25,620 nt of DNA from JBPEWY01 sp052032225 (GTDB taxonomy: Bacteria > Bacteroidota > Bacteroidia > Flavobacteriales > Flavobacteriaceae), in the NCBI GenBank assembly GCA_052032225.1, contig JBPEWY010000018.1, forward strand, positions 1 to 25,620, read 5' to 3'. The notes under the pieces are model-generated. The model searched no databases. It saw only the letters and a list, made by a program, of their open reading frames with translations, and was not told the origin of the DNA. The translations under genes were made by a program, and so were the position numbers. Below, in pieces: positions 1 to 7,178 of this stretch (the first letter of the stretch is position 1; each line of letters starts with the position of its first letter).

Positions 1-1464
1 AGGCATAAAGAAGCATTAGATAATTTTATTGTTTACGATAGCTTAACAGAAATGAGCTATGAGCAAGAAAAAATTAAAGAAGCTACCCTTGCAAATGTAA
101 AATTTAGTGCAGAAGAGTATAAAAGAGAACTTGCAATTGCCAAAGAAGCTAATGAGTTATCAGAGAAGATTACACAAAAAACAAAGCAATTTGCGTATTT
201 AGCAACCTTTGTAGTAGCGGTATTATTAATATTAGTTATAGTACTTTATAAAAATCAAGAATCTAGAAGCCGACTAACAAAGGCTCTAAAAAACCGCAAC
301 GAAAGACTACAACTTGCTACCCAAAAAGCTAAAGCCTTAGCAGAGGTAAAAACTAAGTTTTTATCTACTATTAGTCATGAGCTCAGAACCCCTTTATATG
401 GTATTGTTGGAATTACAAATATTTTACTAGACGATAAAAATATCAGCCAATCTTCAAAAGAGCACCTTACTTCTTTAAAGTTTTCGGGAGATTATTTAAT
501 TAATTTAATTAACGATGTATTACAACTTAGCAAGATAGAATCTAATAAAGTTAAATTACAACACGTTAGTTTTAATGTAAGAGAACTTTTAAATAACATT
601 AAACTTTCTTTTAAACATCAATTAAAACGAAACAACAATAAAATTCATATCGCCGTAGATGATAGTATTCCACAATTTTTGTTAGGAGACCCTGTTAGGC
701 TTTCTCAAATTTTAATTAACCTTGTTGGTAATGCTGTTAAATTTACAGAAAACGGTAATGTATGGCTTACGCTACATACTAATAAAATAGGAGATAACGA
801 GGTAGAAATTCTTTTTGTTGTAAAAGATGATGGTGTTGGTATACCAATAGAAATGCAGTGTAAGATTTTTGAGAGTTTTACACAGCTTAACAGAAAAGAA
901 GGAGAGTACCAAGGCACCGGATTGGGCTTATCTATAGTTCAGAAATTAATAGAGAAATTTAACAGTAAAATTTATTTAGAAAGTCAAGAAGGAGAAGGTG
1001 CTAAATTCAGTTTTTCTATTGTTTTTGATATTGATAAGAATCCGATGGTTAAACCCCAAGAAACTTCTAAAAACCCGGCATTTAACAAACAGCACATTTT
1101 AGTGGTAGAAGACAATAGAATTAACCAAATTGTAACTAAAAAAATATTAGAAAAAGAAGGCTTTTTAGTTTCAATAGCGAATAATGGAGAAGAGGGCGTT
1201 AACTTAGCCCAACAGCAAGAATTTAATTTAATTTTAATGGATTTAAACATGCCTAAAATGGATGGCTACCAGGCATCTAAAACCATTAGAGAATTTAATG
1301 ATGCCATACCAATTATTGCATTAACTGCTGTAGAATTCTCTGAAGTACTTACCAAAACAAAAGAATCCGGAATTAACGATGTGGTTGTTAAACCATATGA
1401 TGAAAAAGAATTCTTTCAAATTATATATAAGCACTTAAAAACAACGGTTTCTGTTAATAGCTAA
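1..1464 (+). CDS. Hybrid sensor histidine kinase with receiver domain (5' end cut off)
   Basis: Signal-transducing kinase that autophosphorylates a histidine and passes the phosphate to its own receiver domain. The reading frame is open from base 1, so the gene starts upstream; the ATG at 52 is only an internal methionine. Counting from that methionine: one membrane segment at about 47-66, a short coiled linker, the H-box SHELRTP with His109, the N-box with Asn227 (VGNAVKFTENG), G-boxes DDGVGI (259-264) and GTGLGLS (288-294), then a receiver domain at about 348-465 with acidic Asp354, phosphoacceptor Asp397 (LILMDLNMP), Thr425 and Lys447. Known Bacteroidota relatives often carry TPR repeats before the membrane segment, and the helical residues before residue 45 fit that; the sensor part itself is outside the window. 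No DNA-binding output domain follows, so the output partner is elsewhere. It ends tail to tail with the next gene. Confidence 0.93.
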   Translation, partial: RHKEALDNFIVYDSLTEMSYEQEKIKEATLANVKFSAEEYKRELAIAKEANELSEKITQKTKQFAYLATFVVAVLLILVIVLYKNQESRSRLTKALKNRNERLQLATQKAKALAEVKTKFLSTISHELRTPLYGIVGITNILLDDKNISQSSKEHLTSLKFSGDYLINLINDVLQLSKIESNKVKLQHVSFNVRELLNNIKLSFKHQLKRNNNKIHIAVDDSIPQFLLGDPVRLSQILINLVGNAVKFTENGNVWLTLHTNKIGDNEVEILFVVKDDGVGIPIEMQCKIFESFTQLNRKEGEYQGTGLGLSIVQKLIEKFNSKIYLESQEGEGAKFSFSIVFDIDKNPMVKPQETSKNPAFNKQHILVVEDNRINQIVTKKILEKEGFLVSIANNGEEGVNLAQQQEFNLILMDLNMPKMDGYQASKTIREFNDAIPIIALTAVEFSEVLTKTKESGINDVVVKPYDEKEFFQIIYKHLKTTVSVNS

Positions 1465-1943
1465 TCCAACATTAACTTCATTTTTATATTGCTTCTTTTA
1501 TAAGGACTATTAGCTTCTACCGGAATTTCTTTAAAACCGTACTTTCTGTAAATATGTATAGCGTTTTCTAATTTGGTGTTAGAGTAAAGTATAAGCGCTT
1601 TGTAGTTTTGTTTTTTGGCAAAGTCTATACAAAATTGCATTAATTGCTGACCAATTTTTTTACCCCTAGCACTAGGAGAAACTGCCATTTTGGTAAGCTC
1701 AAATATTGCTTTATTTTGTGTTGGCATTAAGGCAACTGTACCTAAAACGTTATTGTTTTGCTTTGCAAAAAATATATGACCTCCTTTATTAGTTATATAC
1801 TTTTCAGGGTTACTTAAAACTTCTTTATCAAAAGATTCTACATAAAAATACGTTTCTAACCACTCTATATTTAACTCATAAAAATAAGTAGCGTACTCAG
1901 GTTTATAAGAAACTATCTCTGTAGTATTACACTTCATTATCAT
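1461..1943 (-). CDS. GNAT family N-acetyltransferase
   Basis: Predicted acetyl-CoA-dependent acetyltransferase of 160 residues. Motif A of the GNAT fold is visible at about 85-101 (MAVSPSARGKKIGQQL, with the RGKKIG acetyl-CoA pyrophosphate loop), followed by helix and strand residues ALILYSNTKLENA and the motif B-like IYRKYGFKE at 131-139. The substrate cannot be told from sequence. The start overlaps the last 17 bases of the upstream hutG gene, so the two are probably translated from one mRNA; a second in-frame ATG two codons later (1937) is an equally possible start. The 3' end overlaps the stop codon of the convergent histidine kinase by 4 bases. A link to histidine breakdown is suggested only by position. 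Confidence 0.88.
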   Translation of the reverse strand: MIMKCNTTEIVSYKPEYATYFYELNIEWLETYFYVESFDKEVLSNPEKYITNKGGHIFFAKQNNNVLGTVALMPTQNKAIFELTKMAVSPSARGKKIGQQLMQFCIDFAKKQNYKALILYSNTKLENAIHIYRKYGFKEIPVEANSPYKRSNIKMKLMLD

Positions 1944-2970
1944 TATAATATCTAATAAAATCTGTTATTAAATAAGCAATTAATTTACCAACCAATTGTT
2001 TTTCTAGTCTGTTATCTAAATTTGGTGCTGCTTCACAAATGTGTAAATACACTGCATTGTGTTGTGCGCTACACTGTGCTACAAATTTTCTAGCCTGGTT
2101 AACAGTAAACCCACTTGGGCTTACAGCACTAGACGGAATATTGGCTATAGCATCACAATCTATTTCTATACCAAACGGCCTGTTGGCTACAAAATTTAAT
2201 CCTCGTTGTAGCTCAGTTTCAAAACTGTCTGAAGAAAGTAGATCAATATCTTCAAAACAGGTATATGCAATTTTATCTGAGAGATTTTTAAACTCCTTAA
2301 AAAGAGATTTAGAGGTATAATTATAATGCAGTCCAAACATGTAATATTTGTTTAAAAAGCCTTCATTAAAAGCATACGAAAAACCATTACCGCTATGCCT
2401 TCCCTCTAAAGCCCTAAAATCTGAATGAGCATCAAAATTAATAGCATTAACAGCTTTGTTTAAAGCCAGACTACAACCTTTTAATAATCCATAAGCATTA
2501 TTATGCCCACCACCAATAACAATAGGTATTTTTCCTGCTTTTACAATATTGGTTACAAGGTGAGTAACTTCTTTATCTATTTCACTAACAATTTTTCTAA
2601 GTTTGGTTACGTTAGGGGCTTCATCTAATAAAGTGTTTTCTAAAAGGGTATACTCTTCCGAAAAATCTAAATAGCCTAAAATTGCTACTTTCTTGGCTTT
2701 ATTGTATTTATTGTATTGTACATTTAACAATGCCGGTAAGGCAACTTGCCATGCATTTTTTGTTCCTGGGGTACCATAGTTAGCCTGAACACCAATATCT
2801 TCTGCAATACCTAAAACTATAAATTTAGCTTCGGTTTGTTCAAGTTGCTCTTGCAAAGGTGCTGTATCTGTAAACGTAACTACTTTTTCTCCAAATTTAG
2901 TTTCTCCTTTTCTGTGGTGTATAAAAGGACTTATTTTTTTGAGTGTGAGAAGCTTTAACTTAGAGGTCAT
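1927..2970 (-). CDS. hutG: Formimidoylglutamase (HutG), arginase/ureohydrolase fold
   Basis: Predicted to hydrolyse N-formimidoyl-L-glutamate to glutamate and formamide, the last step of one branch of histidine degradation. It is a binuclear manganese enzyme of the ureohydrolase superfamily, 347 residues. Metal-binding motifs are in the family order: GGGH (153-156), DAHSD (180-184) and the DCD of IEIDCDA (271-273), with the downstream SPSGF (285-289) and HICEAAP (310-316) usual in Bacteroidota members. Agmatinase or arginase are the alternatives; the divergent third motif (DCDAIANIPSS instead of the DxDxxDP form) and the nearby hutI gene favour formimidoylglutamase. The GNAT gene overlaps its 3' end. 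A likely promoter lies 40-70 bases upstream of the ATG. Confidence 0.85.
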   Translation of the reverse strand: MTSKLKLLTLKKISPFIHHRKGETKFGEKVVTFTDTAPLQEQLEQTEAKFIVLGIAEDIGVQANYGTPGTKNAWQVALPALLNVQYNKYNKAKKVAILGYLDFSEEYTLLENTLLDEAPNVTKLRKIVSEIDKEVTHLVTNIVKAGKIPIVIGGGHNNAYGLLKGCSLALNKAVNAINFDAHSDFRALEGRHSGNGFSYAFNEGFLNKYYMFGLHYNYTSKSLFKEFKNLSDKIAYTCFEDIDLLSSDSFETELQRGLNFVANRPFGIEIDCDAIANIPSSAVSPSGFTVNQARKFVAQCSAQHNAVYLHICEAAPNLDNRLEKQLVGKLIAYLITDFIRYYNDNEV

Positions 2971-3011
2971 TAATACAGTATTTATAATTTTTTTACACGA
3001 TTTCCAGAAAA

Positions 3012-3042
3012 TAAATGTAGTTTTAAAAATCTAAATAGCCAA
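3012..3042 (-). promoter_or_regulatory. Candidate promoter of hutG
   Basis: Read on the minus strand, TTG (3040-3042) and TACATTTA (3012-3019) are 20 bases apart, close to the Bacteroidota sigma-A pattern TTG-N(about 20)-TAnnTTTG with one mismatch in the -7 box. It would give a leader of about 35 bases before the hutG ATG. Pattern match only. Confidence 0.35.
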
Positions 3043-3104
3043 TACAATCGTATATACATCACAAAACAAGTTTAAAAAAAGAAAATTTTTAAAAATTTAC
3101 AGTT

Positions 3105-3992
3105 ATGACTGATAACAAAAACAACAACGGATTAAAGGTTTTGGCAGGATTACTTGGGGTAGTTCTTGTAGCCACTTTAATTTATACTATTAGCTTGTAT
3201 CAAGACAAGAAAAACACAACTGCTAAGCTTTTAGAAGAAAAGCAATTAGTAGTTGAAGATTTAAATAGTCTTAAGTCTGAGTACGATAAAGCTATTGAAG
3301 AGAGCAACGCAACCAATCAAGAATTAGTAGAAGCTCGCGACAGAATTGCGTTGTATATAGACTCTGTTAAAACCATGAAAGCAGATATTTCTGCACTTTG
3401 GAAATACAGACGTCAGGTAAACATTCTTAAAAAAGAACGCGAAATGTTAATGGCACAAATGGATTCATTAAAGCGTTCTAACTCTATGCTTGCCATGCAA
3501 AGAGACAGTACAATGGTATTGTTAGAGGAGCAAGTTTCTTATAACGATTCTCTTTTAGTACAGAATACAGAATTAGCCAAAGTAGTAGAGTTAGGATCTG
3601 CATTAAGCTTATCTAAAATTAATGTAGATGCTGTAAGAGAGCGTTCTAGCGGAAAATTAGTGTCTACAAGCAGAGCAAGACGTGCAGATAAATTTAAAGT
3701 ATGCTTTACAGTTGCAGATAACAAAATTTCTAAGTCTGGTGATCGTCAATTCTTTATAGAAGTGTTAGATCCTACCGGAAGAGTTCTTGGAGAGAATACA
3801 ACTGTTACTAACGAAGAAGGTACTGCAATTAACTACAGTAAAGCAACTAACTTCTTCTATGAGAATAAATCGTTAGATGTTTGTGATTACATTAACAAGC
3901 CAGGCGATGAATTTGCAAAAGGAAATTATACGGTAAACTTATATGATGATAACTTAAGATTATTAGGTACATCTAAGTTTACTTTAAAGTAA
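3105..3992 (+). CDS. Membrane-anchored coiled-coil protein of unknown function
   Basis: I do not recognise a function. The 295-residue product has a short hydrophilic N-terminus rich in Asn and Lys, one membrane segment at about 11-31, a long predicted coiled coil at about 35-165 (heptad-like Leu/Ile spacing with many Glu, Lys, Gln), and a C-terminal domain at about 195-295 that looks beta-rich (KFKVCFTVADNKI, QFFIEVLDPTGRVLG, NYTVNLYDDNLRLLGTSKF). It holds only two cysteines, Cys200 and Cys260, both in that domain, so a disulfide is possible if the domain is periplasmic. Similar flavobacterial proteins are, as I recall, sometimes labelled chromosome partitioning protein, but no ATPase motif is present and I would not transfer that name. 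It is a single gene between hutG and hutI on the opposite strand, closed by a strong terminator. Confidence 0.85.
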   Translation: MTDNKNNNGLKVLAGLLGVVLVATLIYTISLYQDKKNTTAKLLEEKQLVVEDLNSLKSEYDKAIEESNATNQELVEARDRIALYIDSVKTMKADISALWKYRRQVNILKKEREMLMAQMDSLKRSNSMLAMQRDSTMVLLEEQVSYNDSLLVQNTELAKVVELGSALSLSKINVDAVRERSSGKLVSTSRARRADKFKVCFTVADNKISKSGDRQFFIEVLDPTGRVLGENTTVTNEEGTAINYSKATNFFYENKSLDVCDYINKPGDEFAKGNYTVNLYDDNLRLLGTSKFTLK

Positions 3993-4014
3993 AATAAAAA
4001 ATCCTAAATATTAT

Positions 4015-4043
4015 AAAAGCGCCTTGCATAAGGCGCTTTTTTT
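4015..4043 (+). terminator. Bidirectional intrinsic terminator
   Basis: A perfect 11-bp stem (AAAAGCGCCTT at 4015-4025 with AAGGCGCTTTT at 4030-4040), a 4-base loop and a run of seven T (4037-4043). It ends the coiled-coil gene on the plus strand. It directly follows the hutI stop codon (4042-4044), so it serves the minus strand too, though with a shorter T run there. Confidence 0.9.
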
Positions 4044-5280
4044 ATGAGAATAAGGTACCATTGATAAAAACCATATCTACTTGAGAGTTCCCAAAGGCAT
4101 ATGGTATAAAGTTGTAACTAGAAATGGGTTTGGTTACTATTAAATTAGCTTTTTTTCCTTTCGTAATGCTTCCGTGTGTATTACTAATACCCATCGCATA
4201 GGCTGCATTTATGGTGGCAGCATTTATAGCTTCTTCTGGGGTAAGTTTCATTTTAATGCAAGCTGTGCTTACCACAAAATTCATGTTTCCGCTTGGTGTA
4301 GAACCCGGATTATAATCTGTTGCCAGTGCTAAAGGTAATCCGGCATCTATAATTTTTCTTCCGGGAGTGTATGGGATGCCAAGAAAAAATGAACAAGAAG
4401 GCAGTGCAACAGGCATTGTATTGCTATTTTGCAAAGCTTCAATATCTTGATCTCTAACAACCTCTAAATGATCTACAGAAAGCGCATTAAAATCTATACC
4501 AACCTGAACACCTCCAATAGCATTAAATTGGTTTACATGTATTTTAGGAATTAGGCCTTTTTGAGTTGCAGCTGCTAAAATCTTTTTTGTGTCTTCTACA
4601 GAAAAATATCCTTCTTCGCAAAACACATCAATATATTCTGCCAAATTATTGGTTACAACCTCCGGAAGCATTTTGTTTATAATCTCATCTATGTAAGCAG
4701 CTTTATTGTTTTTGTAGTGCGCCGGAACCGCATGAGCTCCTAAAAAAGTAGCTTTTATAGGTAAGGAGTAATTTTCTTTTAGCTTTTTAATTACACGAAG
4801 CATTTTAAGTTCGGCGTCAGGTGTTAGTCCGTAGCCACTTTTAATTTCTATTGCTCCGGTTCCTAGTTTAATTACCTCTTGTAATCTTTGTTCTGACTCT
4901 TTGTAAATAATATCTTCTGGGGTTTCTTGCAGTCGTTTTGCAGAATTTAAAATGCCACCACCACGTTTTGCTATTTCTTCGTATGTTAATCCTTTAATTC
5001 GGTCAACAAATTCTGCTTCTCTTGTACCGGCATAAACAATATGAGTATGACTATCACACCATGTTGGCATAACAATTCTATTAGAAGCATCAATAACTGT
5101 GTCTGCTTCTACTTGTAGAGTAGGAGCCATATTGCCATAATCTACAATTATATCATTTTCAACAAGTAAATAAGCGTTTTCTATAATGGGTAACGTTCCC
5201 ATATTTTTACCGGAAACCTTATCTACATTTTTATCTCTAACCTGAACAAGCTGTTTTATATTCGTAAAAAGTGTTTTCAC
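4042..5280 (-). CDS. hutI: Imidazolonepropionase (HutI)
   Basis: Hydrolyses 4-imidazolone-5-propionate to N-formimidoyl-L-glutamate, the third step of histidine degradation and the source of the HutG substrate. It is a cytoplasmic metal-dependent amidohydrolase of 412 residues, the usual family length. Visible motifs: the metal pair DSHTH (His78, His80), GAHAVP (His183), HVNQF (His248), DHLEV (His271) and the catalytic ATDYNPGS (Asp322). The start is GTG at 5280: no in-frame ATG occurs just upstream, and the residues right after it (KTLFTNIKQLVQV) match the conserved N-terminus, so a later internal ATG is unlikely. It is cut off from fumC by a terminator, and hutH and hutU are not in the window. 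Confidence 0.93.
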   Translation of the reverse strand: MKTLFTNIKQLVQVRDKNVDKVSGKNMGTLPIIENAYLLVENDIIVDYGNMAPTLQVEADTVIDASNRIVMPTWCDSHTHIVYAGTREAEFVDRIKGLTYEEIAKRGGGILNSAKRLQETPEDIIYKESEQRLQEVIKLGTGAIEIKSGYGLTPDAELKMLRVIKKLKENYSLPIKATFLGAHAVPAHYKNNKAAYIDEIINKMLPEVVTNNLAEYIDVFCEEGYFSVEDTKKILAAATQKGLIPKIHVNQFNAIGGVQVGIDFNALSVDHLEVVRDQDIEALQNSNTMPVALPSCSFFLGIPYTPGRKIIDAGLPLALATDYNPGSTPSGNMNFVVSTACIKMKLTPEEAINAATINAAYAMGISNTHGSITKGKKANLIVTKPISSYNFIPYAFGNSQVDMVFINGTLFS

Positions 5281-5321
5281 AACGTATATTTTAAGGATAA
5301 AAGTAAGTATAAATTACGGGC

Positions 5322-5350
5322 AAAAAAAAGCCTCTCCAACATAGAGAGGC
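5322..5350 (-). terminator. Intrinsic terminator of fumC
   Basis: Minus-strand hairpin with a 7-bp GC-rich stem (GCCTCTC/GAGAGGC, 5330-5336 and 5344-5350), a 7-base loop and a following run of eight T (A run at 5322-5329 on the plus strand). It lies 23 bases after the fumC stop and separates fumC from hutI. Confidence 0.88.
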
Positions 5351-5372
5351 ATTGTTATTTAATTGCAATTTA

Positions 5373-6770
5373 CTATTTCATTTCGCCAACCATATCTTCT
5401 GGTCTAACCCACTCATCAAACTCTTGTTCTGTTACATAACCAAGTCTGATAGCTTCTTCTTTTAATGTAGTACCATTTTGGTGTGCTGCATTGGCAATCT
5501 CTGCTGCTTTATAGTATCCTATTTTTGTGTTAAGTGCCGTAACCAACATTAACGAATTGTTTAAAAGCTCTTTAATTCTGGTATGGTTTGGCTCTATTCC
5601 TTGCGCACAATTTACATCAAAACTTACGCATGCATCGCCAAGTAATTGGGCAGAAAGTAATGCATTGTAAGCCATCATTGGTTTAAATACATTAAGCTCA
5701 TAATGACCTTGCGTACCACCAATTGTCATGGCAACATCATTACCCATAACTTGAGCGCATACCATGGTAAGAGCTTCACATTGGGTAGGGTTCACTTTGC
5801 CCGGCATAATAGAGCTGCCCGGCTCGTTAGCAGGAATTATGATTTCGCTAATACCGGAACGTGGTCCAGAAGCCATCATTCTAATATCGTTAGCTATTTT
5901 ATTTAATGATACTGCAAGTTGCTTAAGTGCGCCATGGGTTTCTACTAATGCATCGTGTGCAGCTAATGCTTCAAACTTATTTTGAGCACTTACAAATGGT
6001 AATCCGGTAAACTCTGCAATGTATTCTGCTACACGGTTAGCGTATCCTTTTGGCGTATTAATTCCGGTTCCAACAGCTGTACCACCTAAAGCCAACTCAG
6101 ATAGGTGAGGTAAGGTGTTTTCTAAAGCTTTTAAACCATGGTCTAATTGCGAAACATAGCCTGAAAACTCTTGCCCTAGTGTTAATGGCGTAGCATCCAT
6201 TAGGTGCGTACGACCAATTTTAACTACATTTTTAAAGGCTTCAGATTTTTTTTGAAGTGTATCTCTAAGCTGCTTAATGCCAGGTATAGTAACTTCTACT
6301 ATTTTTTTATAAACAGCAATATGCATTGCTGTAGGAAAGGTATCGTTAGATGATTGCGATTTGTTTACATCATCGTTTGGTTGCAAGGTTTTTTCTCCTT
6401 CTCCAATAGTGTTACCGGCAAGCTCATGTGCTCTGTTGGCAATCACCTCATTAACATTCATGTTTGTTTGGGTACCACTTCCGGTTTGCCATACTACTAA
6501 CGGAAATTGGTTGTCGTGCTTACCCTCTAAAATTTCATCGCATACCTGAGCTATAAGGTTTCTTTTTTCAACCGGTAAAACTCCAAGCTCGCAATTAGTG
6601 TACGCTGCAGCTTTTTTTAAATAAGCAAAACCATAAACAATTTCTAGTGGCATAGAAGCCGGAGCGCCTATTTTAAAGTTGTTTCTTGAACGTTCTGTTT
6701 GAGCTCCCCAATACTTATCGGCAGGTACTTTAACCTCGCCCATTGTATCTTTTTCTATTCTGTATTCCAT
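5373..6770 (-). CDS. fumC: Class II fumarate hydratase (FumC)
   Basis: Interconverts fumarate and malate in the citric acid cycle as an iron-independent homotetramer. The 465-residue length is normal for the family. Signature residues: TGSGTQTNMNVNE (96-108), SSNDTFPTAMH (140-150), GRTHLMDATPLTLGQE (186-201, with the catalytic-region His189) and the flexible active-site loop GSSIMPGKVNPTQCE (318-332, with Ser319 as the usual catalytic base and Lys325). Relatives in the aspartase/argininosuccinase superfamily share the GSSxMPxKxN loop, but the GRTHLMDA region and overall similarity mark it as fumarase. Transcribed alone, from the promoter below to the terminator at 5322-5350. Confidence 0.97.
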   Translation of the reverse strand: MEYRIEKDTMGEVKVPADKYWGAQTERSRNNFKIGAPASMPLEIVYGFAYLKKAAAYTNCELGVLPVEKRNLIAQVCDEILEGKHDNQFPLVVWQTGSGTQTNMNVNEVIANRAHELAGNTIGEGEKTLQPNDDVNKSQSSNDTFPTAMHIAVYKKIVEVTIPGIKQLRDTLQKKSEAFKNVVKIGRTHLMDATPLTLGQEFSGYVSQLDHGLKALENTLPHLSELALGGTAVGTGINTPKGYANRVAEYIAEFTGLPFVSAQNKFEALAAHDALVETHGALKQLAVSLNKIANDIRMMASGPRSGISEIIIPANEPGSSIMPGKVNPTQCEALTMVCAQVMGNDVAMTIGGTQGHYELNVFKPMMAYNALLSAQLLGDACVSFDVNCAQGIEPNHTRIKELLNNSLMLVTALNTKIGYYKAAEIANAAHQNGTTLKEEAIRLGYVTEQEFDEWVRPEDMVGEMK

Positions 6771-6793
6771 GAATGTTGGTTTTATTTTGAGCG

Positions 6794-6824
6794 CAAATTT
6801 ACAGCTTTTACTACTAATTTTCAG
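6794..6824 (-). promoter_or_regulatory. Candidate promoter of fumC
   Basis: The minus strand has TAAATTTG (6794-6801), a perfect TAnnTTTG -7 box, with CTG (6822-6824) 20 bases further upstream in the -33 position. Transcription would start about 18 bases before the fumC ATG. The -7 box is strong, the -33 element weak. Confidence 0.5.
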
Positions 6825-6895
6825 GCAGATTGTTAGTTGTTTTTATTTTTTTGATTGCTGTATTAGACTAATTATATATAAAAAATTAAGGAAGC

Positions 6896-6927
6896 TTTAC
6901 ATATTTAAAACTTATGTGGTATCTTTG
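6896..6927 (+). promoter_or_regulatory. Promoter of the 57-residue membrane protein gene
   Basis: TATCTTTG at 6920-6927 matches the Bacteroidota -7 consensus exactly, and TTTA at 6896-6899 sits 20 bases upstream in the -33 position. The predicted start near 6934 leaves a leader of about 20 bases before the ATG at 6955. This is the main reason to reject the upstream in-frame ATG at 6769. Confidence 0.6.
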
Positions 6928-6954
6928 AACACGAATTCAGAAAATTCCGGAATT

Positions 6955-7128
6955 ATGTTTGAATTTGATCAGTATCTTGGCTTCTTAGCATTTTTAACCA
7001 TTTTAACCATTGGTTTTTGGTTAATGATTTTCTTACTCACTTTTGTAATTCCTTATTGGGTGGGAGGCTCTATTATGGAGCTTATAAAAGAAAAAAGAGA
7101 AGCTAAGCGCGCTAAAAGAGAAGCATAA
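6955..7128 (+). CDS. Small membrane protein, 57 residues, unknown function
   Basis: The product is 57 residues: a short N-terminus (MFEFDQY), one or two closely spaced hydrophobic stretches over about residues 8-37, then a tail of about 15 residues that is almost only Lys, Arg, Glu and Ala (KEKREAKRAKREA). The positive tail suggests that the C-terminus is cytoplasmic. The start at 6955 is chosen because a perfect promoter box lies 28 bases upstream; a longer reading of the frame from 6769 would run through this promoter and the fumC promoter and would have an unlikely N-terminus. The gene is monocistronic, between its promoter and a strong terminator. No function can be assigned. Confidence 0.72.
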   Translation: MFEFDQYLGFLAFLTILTIGFWLMIFLLTFVIPYWVGGSIMELIKEKREAKRAKREA

Positions 7129-7157
7129 AAAAAGAAGCCAATTTGGCTTCTTTTTTT
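7127..7157 (+). terminator. Bidirectional intrinsic terminator
   Basis: A 14-bp perfect stem (core GAAGCCA/TGGCTTC at 7134-7140 and 7144-7150, extended by seven A-T pairs) with a 3-base loop. The A and T runs on the two sides give a seven-T tail on either strand. It ends the small membrane protein gene and the convergent TonB-dependent receptor gene. Confidence 0.92.
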
Positions 7158-7178
7158 GTTTTATTCTGAGGCGTAATT

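Noticed and set aside
6769..6954. In-frame extension of the small membrane protein from an ATG at 6769
   Set aside because: It would overlap the fumC start, run through two promoter boxes, and have a low-complexity N-terminus. The promoter at 6896-6927 supports the start at 6955.
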